Part shown: positions 1-10,650 of the stretch, in pieces
Layout: each line of letters begins with the position of its first letter
Position numbering within the stretch: position 1 is the stretch's first letter
DNA from: Chamaelirium japonicum
Taxonomy: Eukaryota > Streptophyta > Magnoliopsida > Liliales > Melanthiaceae
DNA length: 64,000 nucleotides
Assembly (NCBI GenBank): GCA_947650365.1
Contig: CANTAL010000003.1
Span: 1,116,001 to 1,180,000, forward strand
Reading direction: 5' to 3'
Position numbers and translations under genes: made by a program
The notes under the pieces: model-generated
Databases searched by the model: none
What the model was told of the DNA's origin: nothing
Seen by the model: only the letters and a program-made list of their open reading frames with translations

Positions 1-3000
1 ATGGATCGTACAAATGAATTAGAAAGGTTACATTTGTGAGAATGAATTAGAATGGATCGTACGAATGAATTAGAATGGATCGTACGAATGGATTAGAATG
101 GATCGTACGAATGAATTAGAATGGATCATACAAATGAATTAGAAAGGCTACATTCGTGAGAATGAATTAGAATGGATCGTATGAATGAATTAGAATGGAT
201 CATGCGAATGAATTTGAATGGATCGTACGAATGAATTAGAATGGATCGAACGAATGAATTAGAATGGATACATTCGAGCGAATGAATTAGAATAGATGGT
301 AGGAATGAATTAGAATGGATCATACGAATTAATTAGAATGGATCGTGCGAATGAATTAGAATGGATTGTACGAATGAATTAGAATGGATACATTCGTGCG
401 AATGAATTAGAATGGATCGGATGAATGAATTTGAATGGATCGTACGATTCATTCTAATTCGTTCATACGATCCATTCTAATTCATTCGTATGATCCATTC
501 TAACTCATTCGGTGGATCCATTCTAATTCATTCTTACGATCCATTCTAATTCATTCGCACTATACATTCTAATTCATTCGCACGATCCATTCTAATTCAT
601 TCGTACAATCCATTCTAATTCATTCGCACTAATGTATCCATTCTTATTCATTTGTACGATCCATTCTAATTCATTCGTACAATGAGTTCTAATCCATTCG
701 TACGATCCATTCTAATTCATTCCTATGATCCATTCTAATTCATTCGTACGAACCATTCTAATTCATTTGCTCAAATGTGTCCATTCTAATTCATTCGTAC
801 GATCCATTCTAATTCGTTCATACGACCCATTCTAATTCGTTCGTACGATCCATTCTAATTCATTCGCACGATCCATTCTAATCCATTCGTATGATCCATT
901 CTAATTCATTCGTACAAATGAATTAGAATGGATCGTAGGAATGAATAAGAATGGATCGTACGAATGAATTAGAATGGATCGTGCGAATGAATTAGAATGA
1001 ATCGTACGAATGCTTTAGAATGGATACATTCGTGCGAATGAATTAGAATGGATCGTACGAATGAATTAGAATGGATCATACAAATGAATTAGAAAGGTTA
1101 CATTTGTGAGAATGAATTAGAATAGATCGTACGAATGAATTAGAATGGATCATGCGAATCAATTTGAATGGATCGTACGAATGAATTAGAATGGATCGAA
1201 CGAATGAATTAGAATGGATACATTCGAGCGAATGAATTAGAATAGATCGTAGGAATAAATTAGAATGGATCATGTAAATGAATTAGAATGAATCGTACGA
1301 ATGAATTAGAATGGATCGTACGAATGAATTAGAATGGATCGTGCGAATGAATTAGAATGGATCGTACGAATGAATTAGAATGGATCGTACGAATGAATTA
1401 GAATGGATCGAACGAATGAATTAGAATGGATACATTCGAGTGAATGAATTAGAATAGATCGTAGGAATGAATTAGAATTGATCATACGAATGAATTATAA
1501 TGGATCGTGCGAATGAATTAGAATGGATTGTACGAATGAATTAGAATGGATACATTCGTGTGAATGAATTAGAATGGATCGGACGAATGAATTAGAATGG
1601 ATCGTGCGATTCATTCTAATTCATTCGTACGATCCATTCTAATGCATTCGTACGATTCATTCTAATTCATTCGCACGATCCATTCTAATTCATTCGTATG
1701 ATCCATTCTAATTCATTCGCACGATCCATTCTAATCCATTCGCACGATCCATTCTAATCCATTCGTACGATCCATTCTAATTCATTCGCTCGAATGTATC
1801 CATTCTAATTCATTCGTACGATCCATTCTAATTCATTCATACGATCCATTATAATTCTTTCATATGATCTATTCTAATTCATTCGTATGATCCATTCTAA
1901 TTCATAAGTATGATCAATTCTAATTCATTCGCACGATCCATTCTAATTCATTCGTATGATCCATTCTAATTCAATTCGTGCAATCCATTCAAATTCATTC
2001 GCACAAATGTATCCATTGTAATTCATTCGTATGATCCATTCTAATTCATTCGCTCGAATGTATCCATTCTAATTCATTCGTACGATCCATTCTAATTCAT
2101 TCGCACGATCCATTCCACCTTATTCGTACGATCCATTGTAATTCATTCGTCTGATCAATTCTAATTCATTCGCAATATCCATTATAATTCATTCGCACGA
2201 TCCATTCTAATTCATTCGTACGATCCATTCTTATTCATTCGCACGAATGTATCCATTCTAATTCATTCGTACGATCCATTATAATTCATTCGCACGATCC
2301 GTTCAAATTCATTCCTATGATCCATTCTAATTCATTCGTACGATCCAGTCTAATTCGTTCGTACGATCCATTCTAATTCATTTGTACGATCCATTCTAAT
2401 TCATTCGTATGATCCATTCTAATCCATTCGTACGATCCATTCTAATCCATTTGTACGATCCATTCTAATTCATTCGCACGAATGTTACCATTCTAAATCA
2501 TTCATATGATCGATTCTAATTCATTCCTACGATCCATTCTAATTCATTCGCACGAATGTATCCATTCTAATTCATTTGCACGATCCATTCTAATTCATTC
2601 CTATGATCCATTCTAATTCATTTGTACGAATTAGAATGTATCGTGCGAATAAATTAGAATGGATACATTCTTGGGAATAAAATAGAATGGACCGTAGGAA
2701 TGAATTAGAATGGATCGTGCGAATGAATTAGAATGGATACATTCGTGCGAATGAATTAGAATGGATTGTGCGAATGAATTAGAATGGATCGTGCGAATGA
2801 ATTAGAATGGATTGTGCGAATGAATTAGAATGGATCGTGCGAATGAATTAGAATGGATCGTACGTATGATCCATTGTAATTCATTCGTACGATCCATTCT
2901 AATTCATTCCTACGATCTATTCTAATTCATTCGCTCGAATGTATCCATTCTAATTCATTCGTACGATCCATTCTAATTCATTCGTATGATCCATTCTAAC

Positions 3001-4679
3001 TCATTCCGTGGATCCATTCTAATTCATTCGTACGATCCATTCTACTTCATTCGTACTATCCATTCTAATTCATTCGCACGAATGTATCCATTCTAATTCA
3101 TTCGTACGATCAATTCTAATTCATTCGCACTATCCATTCTAATTCATTCGCATGATCCATTCTAATTCATTCGTACGATCTATTCTAATTGATTCGCACG
3201 AATGTAACCATTCTAATTCATTTGTACGATCCATTATAATTCATTCGTACGATCCATTCTCATCCATTCGTACGATCCATTCTAATTCATTCGAACGATC
3301 CATACTAATTCATTCGTATGATCAATTCTAATTTATTCGCACGATCCATTCTAATTCATTTGTACGATCCATTCTAATTCAATTTGTGCAATCCATTCAA
3401 ATTCATTCGCACAAATGTATCCATTCTAATTCATTCGTATGATCCATTCTAATTCATTCGCTCGAATGTATCCATTCTAAATCATTCGTACGATCCATTC
3501 TAATTCATTCGTACAATCCATTCAAATTCATTCGTATGATGCAATCTAATTCATTCGCACAAATGTATCTATTCTAATCCCTTCGTACGATCCATTCTAA
3601 TTCATTCGTACCAATATATCCATTCTAATTCATTCGTACGATTCATTCTAATTCATTCGCACGATCCATTCTAATTCATTCGTACGATCCATTTTAATTC
3701 ATTCGTATGATCTATTCTAAGTCATTCGCACGAATGTATCCATTCTAATTCATTTGCACGATCCATTCTAATTCATTCCTATGATCCATTCTAATTCATT
3801 CGTTCGATCCATTCTAATTCATTCGCTCGAATGTATCCATTCTAATTCATTCGTACGATCCATTCTAATTCGTTTGTACGATCCATTCTAATTCATTCGT
3901 ATGATCCATTCTAATTCATTCCTACGATCTATTCTAATTCATTCGCTCAAATGTATCCATTCTAATGAATTAGAATGGATCATGCGAATGGATTAGAATG
4001 GATCATACGAACGAATTAGAATGGATCGTATGAACGAATTAGAAAGGATCGTACGAATGAATTAGAATGGATACATTCGAGCGAATGAATTAGAATGGAT
4101 CGTACGAATGAATTAGAATGGATCATAGAAATAAATTAGAATGGATCGTGCAAATGAACTAGAATGGATACATTCGTGCGAATGAATTAGAATGGATCGT
4201 GCGAATGAATTAGAATGGATCGTACGAATGAATTAGAATGGATCGTACGAACGAATTAGAATGGATCGTACGAACGAATTAGAATGGATCGTACGAACGA
4301 ATTAGAATGGATCGTACGAACGAATTAGAATGGATCGTACAAATGAATTAGAATGGATACATTCATGCGAATGAATTAAAATGGATCGTAGGATTGAATT
4401 AGAATGGATCGAACGAATGAATTAGAATGGATACATTCGAGCGAATGAATTAAAATGGATCGTACGAATGAATTAGAATGGATCATAGGAACGAATTAGA
4501 ATGGATCGTGCAAATGAATTAGATTGGATACATTCGTGCGAATGAATTAGAATGGACCATAGCAATGAATTAGAATGGATCGTACGAATAAATTAGAATG
4601 GTTACATTCGTGCGAATGAATTAGAATGGATCGTACGAATGGATTAGAATGGATCGTACGAATGGATTAGAATGGATCT
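1..4679. repeat. AT-rich 23/28-bp satellite array, left part
   Basis: Tandem array of a 17-bp core, AATGAATTAGAATGGAT, separated by the palindromic linker CGTACG (period 23 bp). A frequent 28-bp variant has ACATT inserted so that the linker region reads like CATTCGTGCGAATG. Approximate orientation blocks, with + meaning the core reads as written: + 1-440, - 441-912, + 913-1611, - 1612-2632, + 2633-2865, - 2866-3963, + 3964-4679. A module with the same run of variant monomers starts near 123 and again near 1073, so there is a higher-order repeat of about 950 bp. The block 2860-3200 closely matches 43137-43480 in the right part, so both parts belong to one array split by the retrotransposons. 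Short open frames here arise because three 23-bp units make 23 codons; they are not genes. Confidence 0.97.
4675..4679. repeat. Target-site duplication of element A, left copy
   Basis: GATCT lies immediately before the TG of the left LTR. The same five bases follow the CA end of the right LTR at 17800-17804. Five base pairs is the usual duplication length for Ty3/Gypsy integration. The site is the GATC(G) step of a satellite monomer, next to the CGTACG linker. Confidence 0.96.
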
Positions 4680-4889
4680 TGTTGGGGGTAGCTGAAATCC
4701 GCCCAGAAGTCGGAATCCTCATCCGCATGAGCTCGTCTCCTAGCTCCGCGCGTTTCCCACCAATTCGCCCTGGTCTGTGGATCTCATAGACCCTAGGACT
4801 CCAAGGGGTGAAGAACTCGCAAGGAGTTCGCCCCCCCCCCCCCCCATGTTCGCCGAATCATCTTGACAGGGAGCGAGATCCACATTGGG

Positions 4890-5150
4890 CTGAAGGGGCC
4901 TAGGCAAAGAGCTCGCTCAGAACATCGCCTAAGCTCGCTGGAGCTCGCCTAAGCTCGCTCAGGAGCTCGGCAAAGCTCGCTCAGGAGCTCGCCAAAGCTC
5001 GCTCAGGAGCCCGATTACGCTCACTGGAACTCGCCTAAGCTCGCCAGAGCTCGCCAAAGCTTGCTCTGGAGCTCGCCTAAGCTCGCTCAGGAGCTCGCCT
5101 AAGCTCGCTCAAAAGCTCGCCAAAGCTCGCTCGGGTGTTCGCCCAAGCCC
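4890..5150 (+). repeat. 22-bp minisatellite in element A 5' LTR
   Basis: Repeated GAGCTCGC/AAGCTCGCTCAGG blocks with a 22-bp unit, variably deleted. The matching stretch in the right LTR (about 16845-17090) has one extra 22-bp unit and lacks 9 bp elsewhere. Those two changes plus the C-run difference explain the whole 18-bp length difference between the LTRs. It lies upstream of the TATA box, in U3. Confidence 0.85.
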
Positions 5151-5657
5151 GCACGAGAATCCGCCTGCAGTGGCAGCGGGAGTTAGACCGTCATGCGTAA
5201 CAAAATCGCCGGCACCGCGGACGCCCCCAGCTCGCCAGACCCCCCTATTTATCGAAGAGGTCGCTCCTGCAAGGTCCGACTCTTGATAGATATGGAAGGG
5301 AAGGCGGAGTAACGGAGGGCGAGCTCGCCCTGGCTCCTCATCTGAGGTCGTCCCCGTAAAGAGGCATAAAGGTTGCCAGGTGACGAAATCCCACGGAAGC
5401 TACGTGGACAATCGTCCATGGAAGCCCGCCAGAATCAGTTTTGAGACCTCCCAGACTTGAACATTCCAGAATAGCCACCTGGCAGCGACAAGAAAGATGC
5501 TCTCCCCCACTCAAACCGCCTGGCAAGCTCGACGACAAAGAATGTCAGGGGCACAAGTACCAAGGACCGTCAGAGACCCATGCGAGCCAGAACATGGGGG
5601 TCTAGAAGGCTCTGGAAAGAATCTCCACATGTCGGACAGCGGTAGGTCGCCAATGTC

Positions 5658-5664
5658 TATAAAT
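5658..5664 (+). promoter_or_regulatory. TATA box of element A 5' LTR
   Basis: TATAAAT in the context GTCTATAAATGC, about 200 bp before the LTR end. It is conserved in the right LTR at 17599-17605, where the preceding base context changed (AATATC instead of AATGTC). Transcription would start roughly 30 bp downstream, marking the U3/R boundary near 5690. Confidence 0.75.
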
Positions 5665-5860
5665 GCTCACCCCCAGGCTCCAAGGTACAGGTTCGAAATC
5701 CTTTTCCCTACCACTTTTGTCCACTAAAGCTCGCCGTTGTGCACCTGAGACTGACTTGAGCATCGGAGGGTCTGCGCTCCTAGGAGAGCCAGCCGTTCTT
5801 ACGCTTTTTCTTTGTCTTACAGGTACGCCGCACGGACTAGCGAAATATCCCCCGAACATT

Positions 5861-5878
5861 TGGCACCGTCTGTGGGAT
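5861..5878 (+). promoter_or_regulatory. Primer-binding site of element A
   Basis: TGGCACCGTCTGTGGGAT starts two bases after the LTR CA end, the expected place for tRNA-primed minus-strand synthesis. Element B has the same sequence at its own 5' LTR. I do not assign the tRNA. Confidence 0.85.
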
Positions 5879-5950
5879 CTCTTTCGACTGGTTCCTGTGA
5901 GAACACCCACGACCACGCGGTTGAACGCCGTGGTTTCTCGTAACCCAAAG

Positions 5951-7860
5951 ATGGCTCCGGCGATAAGGAGACGCAGGCGACCGAGGACCTGTGCGAAGTC
6001 TGCGCCCAGCGAACCTCCTGTTGAGACCCCTCAGCCCCATGTCCCGCTCAGAGACCAGCTCCTGTTGGAGATGTTGGCCACCCAGCGGGCCATGATGGAG
6101 GAACTAACACGACTGCGTCAGGTTCCGGCGGCCAGCCGACGGTCCGGGCCGGCGAAGATGACATCTCCGGTGCGACCACCAGCTTCAACATCGCGCCCGC
6201 CCACGACCATTTCGGCTCGGCAGATTTCCCATCCGGAACCCCCGGTCGCGAGAGCGACCGTGCGCGGGGTGCCAGAAACCCCGCTTACGAGGCTGCAGAA
6301 GCTAGTAACCCAGCGGTCTAGCAACCAGGCGACCTCGCGGGCGACCATCCCTCGCCGCCGTAGTCGGAGCGCTGATTCTAACGAGTCGGAGGCAAGGTCT
6401 CTAGAGCGGGATCGCGACCCTTGCCATCGGCGACGTGGGAAAGAGCCCGCGGTGGCTACACCTTCCGAAGCTCGAGAGGCAACGGCCTCCCACAGACCAG
6501 CCGCCACGCTGAAGGAATCCGTGGGTGAGCAGCGAGGAGGCCGCCGAGCGGTAGCCCCCGAGAGTCACCGCGGGGTGGATCCAAATCTCCCTCGAGGGAG
6601 CGTGCTCGGCCGCCTAGGACCTGCGCAGTAGCCTCTGGGAGTTTTCCCCGGGCACTGGCAGAGACCTAACGCGACGGTAGGCCTGCTGGAGGACCTCGCC
6701 GCCTATGGGGGTAGCTCGCCCTTCACGAGCGAGGTGCACCAAGGAGGTTTCCCTCACCATTGGACACCGCCTAAGTTTGTACTGTTCGATGGATCGCAAG
6801 ATCCAGTCGACCATCTATTGGCTTACCGGAAGCTGTTATTCTTCCGGGACCAAGACCATGTCTTGTGCCGAGCTTTCCCGAGCAGTTTAACGGGCTCGGC
6901 GTTAAACTGATTTCACAAACTGCCATCGGGCACCATTCCAGACTTCCCCACTCTCTCCAGACTATTTCTGGAGCAGTACCGCTGCAACAGGCAGCCCCCC
7001 AAGAGGATTGAGTCTCTCTTCACCTTGGCCATGGGAGCCCGTGAAACCCTGCGAAGCTTTGCGACGTGCTTTCCAAGCGCCTACCTCGCTCTGGAGGACA
7101 CCGTTGGCCAAGATCGCACAACGGTGAGCGCTTTTCGGAACGCCCTCCCCGAGGGGAGCAAACTGCATGACGCGCTGGTAATCAAGGATCCTCGCACGAT
7201 GGTCGAGCTCTTCGCCCTTGTCCAGCAACACATCAAGCTCGAAGATGCGGCATTAGACCGAAAGGGTAAGGAGTCGAGCAGCGACCTCCTCCGGCTCTGC
7301 GACCTCTCGTCGTTAAAGCTATGGAGAGGCGGGAGGTGCCACCGGCGGTACCTTTTCCCGGACCGCCCGTAGCTCCTGCCGTACAGCCCGCAGAAATCCC
7401 CGCGGTGGTCGCCGGAAGGCCGGCGAACTGGCGCCTGCCTCCGGGACCCGGGGAGCGGGATTTCACCGTGTTAACCCACTCGCCAGGGCAAGTTTTTCAT
7501 CAGATCCGGAATGAACCCTTTTTCCAGTACCCACCACACCTGCAGGTCGGGGAGCCCGGCTCTACCGACAACTCGCGGCGATGCGCCTTTCATCGCAGCC
7601 CCGGGCATCATACCAACAGATGCCGGGCTCTGAAGAACCACCTCGAGGACTTGGTCGCTCAAGGCCATTTGGATCAGTTTATTTCGCCTCCAAGGAGATT
7701 CGAGGTGATACCGGCACGGGCTCCTCGGGAGGGAGATCGCCCGGGGCCCGCTGAGCCCGCATTGCCTCCCCCTCCCCCGGGAGGGCCGGCGGTCTGTCAC
7801 ACCATCAACGGGCGCCTGAACGGCCCAAGATCCAGCAACGAGGTACGGCGACAAGTTAGA
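5951..7860 (+). pseudogene. Element A Gag, broken
   Basis: Gag is the capsid/nucleocapsid protein that packages element RNA in cytoplasmic particles. The first ATG after the primer site opens an Arg/Pro-rich N-terminal region. The retrotransposon-gag core, with the typical pattern around LFLEQY and ARETLRSFA, spans about 6722-7250. A C/H zinc knuckle, CAFHRSPGHHTNRC, is at 7582-7623, followed by the Leu-rich stretch typical of Tat Gags. Stops occur at 6629-6631 (TAG) and 6908-6910 (TGA, where family members have Trp). The reading frame then shifts between about 7270 and 7320 into the frame used by all of pol. In element B, Gag and pol share one frame, so the shift in A is probably a small deletion. 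No host gene resembles this. Confidence 0.85.
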
Positions 7861-8454
7861 GAGATAGAGCGGGCTCAGAAGGTATTCTCCGTTTCTCTAA
7901 CCCCTGTATTGCTCCAAACCCCAAGGGTAGAAGCCCGAGACTTTATTTGGTTCTCGGAGGAGGACATGGCCGGGGTCGTTACCCCTCACAATGACCCCCT
8001 TGTCATACTCCTTATGATGGCAAACATCGAAGTAAGGCGGGTCCTGATTGACCCGGGAAGTGCCGTAGACATCCTGTTCTTGTCGGCCTTTCAGCGAATG
8101 GGATTGAGATAAATTGATTTGTCTCCCTCAACGGGCTCGCTCACCGGTTTCACTGGCGAGGTCGCTAAGGTGGTAGGGGAGATAACCCTCACCGTAACGG
8201 CGGGCCCGGAGGTACGACAAGTCCGCTTCGCGGTGGTGGATGGGCAGTCCGCTGTCAATGCCATCCTAGGGCGACCTTGGTTGAGGCAGATGAAAGCGGT
8301 GTCCTTGCCAAATCACCAGGCCCTCAAGTTTCCCACCGATAGAGGGGTCGTGGTGATTCGAGGAGACCAGGTCGCTGCTACCAGGTGCGAGCAGGATGTC
8401 TTTCACCTCGCTGACGTTGAGGTCGCTGAGGCCAAGAGGCCCGCGCCCTCCTAG
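7861..8454 (+). pseudogene. Element A aspartic protease, broken
   Basis: Retroviral-type aspartic protease domain that would mature the polyprotein. The active-site block reads LIDPGSAVDIL, with Asp at 8050-8052; Pro stands where most families have Thr or Ser. A second conserved block, AILGRPWL, follows near 8257-8280. In-frame stops at 8110-8112 (TAA) and 8452-8454 (TAG) interrupt it, but the frame on both sides is the same as RT. The 90-bp linker to RT (8455-8544) stays in frame. Confidence 0.85.
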
Positions 8455-8544
8455 CAATTAGCGCCCACCTCGAGCGGGCTCCCTCAAAGCCCGAGAGAGG
8501 TCTCCTCGCTTAAATCCCCTACTTCACCCCCGGGTGGGAGCGGT

Positions 8545-9620
8545 GTGGATCTTGAGCTCGAGGAGAAAGGCCGCCTACCAGGGTCCCAGAGAGGAAGTTT
8601 TCCCATTGCCGAGCCGCTACAAGAAGTCAACATCGGTAGCGAGGACGGACCGAGGATTGTTAGTCTCGGGACCTCGCTAACCAAGGGCGAGGTCCTGGCC
8701 CTAACCAACATACTCAGGGAATACCATGACGTATTCGCCTGGAGCTTTGCGGACATGCCAGGGATTGACCCGGAGGTCGCCTGTCATCGTCTGCACACCA
8801 TGAAAGAATTCCTGCCGGTCAAGCAAAAAGCTCGGCACATACCTGCTCCGAAGTCAATTGCAGTGGCGGCGGAGATAGACAAGCTAGAGCGAGCTGATTT
8901 TATACGCGAGGCGCACTTCCCCGAGTGGATCTCCAATATCGTGGCGGTGCCAAAGAAGAGCGGAGCGGTCAGAGTGTGCATTGACTTCTCCGACCTCAAT
9001 AAAGCATGCCCGAAGGACGGTTTTCCACTTCCACGGATAGGCGCGCTGGTCGACGCAGCTGTCGGGTTCCAGGCCTTGTCCTTCATGGATGGATATTCAG
9101 GGTATAACTAGATACCTCTCCACGTCGATGATCAAGAGAAGACCGCTTTCTATTCTGGTGCGGGCTACCAGAAGCTATTCTGCTATCGAGTGATGCCTTT
9201 TGGACTTAAGAAAGCTGGAGCAACCTACCAAAGGTTAGTCACTCAGATGTTCAAGGGTCAGATCGGCAGGAATGTCGAAGTTTATGTAGACGACCTCCTG
9301 GTGAAAAGTCGAGAGCGAGAGGGGCATGTTGCCAATCTCCGCGAAATCTTCGAAGTGTTGAGAAAGTACCGAATGAGGCTGAACCCAGCGAAGTGCGCAT
9401 TCGGGGTGACTTCCGGAAAATTCCTAGGGTACCTGGTCACCCACAGGGGGATCGAGGCCGACCCTGGGCAAATCCGAGCACTTGTCAAGATGCCCGCACC
9501 GAGAACCCGGCAGGAAGTCCAGAGGTTGAGCGGGCGAATCGCCACGCTCAATCGATTCATTTCAAAATCCTCAGACAATTGCCGACCTCTTTTCGAACTA
9601 CTTCGAAAAGGAGCGAGCAT
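8545..9620 (+). pseudogene. Element A reverse transcriptase, broken
   Basis: Reverse transcriptase copies element RNA into DNA. Conserved blocks appear in order: FIREAHFPEWISNIV, VRVCIDFSDLNKACPKD, LSFMDGYSGYN, the MPFGLKKAGATYQR block, and the catalytic YVDD at 9283-9294, followed by the primer-grip and thumb region. A TAG at 9109-9111 falls directly after SGYN, where this family has Gln (one C-to-T change). There is no frameshift from 7321 to 11916, so all damage in pol is point mutation. Confidence 0.93.
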
Positions 9621-10194
9621 ATGTTGGGATGAGAAGTGCGAGCGCGCTTTTCAAAAGATCAAGGACTATCTGGCGAGCCCACCAATCCTAGCGGCACCCA
9701 AAAATGGCGTCAAGCTTGGCGTATATCTCGCGATCACAGAGAATGCTGTGAGTGGGGTCCTTGTTGTAGAAGAAGCCAAGGTGGAACGGCCTGTCTACTA
9801 TGTAAGCCACACAATGCTTCCCGCCGAGCTCCGGTATCGACCAATCGAGAAGGTCGCATTGGCCTTGGTCCTTACCGCGAGAAAGCTTCACCCCTACTTC
9901 TCGGCGCACACTGTCAAAGTCATTACGGAGCACCCTCTGAAGAGCGCGCTCTCCAGACCCTCGGTAGTCGGAAGACTCTATCGATGGTCCGCCGAGCTCG
10001 CCGCCTACGGTTTGGAGTATGTCCCTCGAGTTGCTGTCAAAGGGCAGGCTCTCGCCGATTTCTTGGCGGATTTCCCCATAGAAGAACCGGTCCAGAACCA
10101 GGAGGATGAGCCAACTGAGGCACACCCTGGGAAGGCGAGGTTCTTGGACAACCAAGGCGAGCTTCCTCTAACTAAGCATGCAGAGATGGCTGGC
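9621..10194 (+). pseudogene. Element A first (degenerate) RNase H domain
   Basis: Follows RT in the same frame and matches the usual Gypsy RNase H region in its secondary blocks (VYYVSHTMLPAELRY, EHPLKSALSRPSV, ALADFLADFP). The position that normally carries the catalytic Asp (TDAS-like) reads VYLAITENA, so the domain should have no nuclease activity and probably acts as a connection domain. The same loss is seen in element B, so it is lineage-wide and not decay of this copy. The region is open throughout. Confidence 0.85.
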
Positions 10195-10650
10195 TGGGAA
10201 TTATTTGTCGACGGATCCTCCAACGCTTTGGGGGCCGGGATCGGGGTCGCACTGATCGCTCAATCGGTAATTCTTGAGAAATCAGTCTGACTGGATTTCG
10301 CTGCTACCAACAACGAGGCAGAGTATGAGGCATTGCTCGCCGGACTAGAGCGCGCTCAAGAAGTAGGCGCCAAACGGTTAAAGGTTTTCAGTGATTCCCA
10401 GCTGATCATTTGTCAAATCAACGGGGACTATGCCTCCCAGGATACGCGAATGGCGGGCTACGTGGATCTGGTAAAAGGAAAGGCCGCAGAGTTCGAAAAG
10501 ATCTCCTTCGAGCAAATTTCTCGAGCCGATAATAGGCGAGCTGATGCTTTGGCAAACGCCGCCTCCCTACTGGGAACATCAGAAGCTCGCCAGATTCTCA
10601 TCGAGGTCCAAAGTCAGTCCCGGCTCCGACTGATAGAGCCCGCTGTTAAC
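10195..10650 (+). pseudogene. Element A second RNase H (archaeal-like type), broken
   Basis: A second RNase H in Tat elements is known as aRNH. Blocks are WELFVDGSS (Asp at 10210), [13 protein letters not shown] (Glu), FSDSQLI (Asp) and [11 protein letters not shown] (Asp), so all four catalytic acids are present. It would degrade the RNA strand of the hybrid in place of the inactive first domain. A TGA at 10288-10290 stands where the family usually has Arg (CGA to TGA). Confidence 0.9.

Larger units (their letters stand above)
4680..5858 (+). repeat. Element A 5' LTR
   Basis: 1179-bp direct repeat of 16603-17799, bounded by TG and CA. It holds a 15-base C run at 4831-4845 (20 bases in the other LTR), a GC-rich 22-bp minisatellite at about 4890-5150, and a TATA box at 5658-5664. 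The last 55 bp contain a pyrimidine run ending in CAG followed by G (5805-5822), which resembles a splice acceptor. The short open frames in the LTR lack recognisable domains and are not called. Confidence 0.96.

Noticed and set aside
126..323. Open frames in the satellite with His-Ser-Asn-Ser-Phe repeats (also 1076-1273, 40726-40992, 45215-45412, 50228-50419, 63493-63690)
   Set aside because: They come from the 23-bp period, which stays open by chance in one register. The peptides are pure repeat translation, occur on whichever strand the array faces, and have no start context or domain.
1..4674. CRISPR array
   Set aside because: Units are contiguous with no unique spacers, flip orientation, and lie in plant-type DNA with no cas genes.
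5497..5727. Short open frame in LTR A, also at 17438-17668
   Set aside because: Present in both LTRs because they are copies; overlaps the TATA box and has no domain.
7258..7272. Programmed -1 frameshift site between gag and pol in element A (A-AAG-GGT)
   Set aside because: A -1 shift there meets a TAA at 7267 at once, and element B has gag and pol in one frame; a small deletion downstream is more likely.
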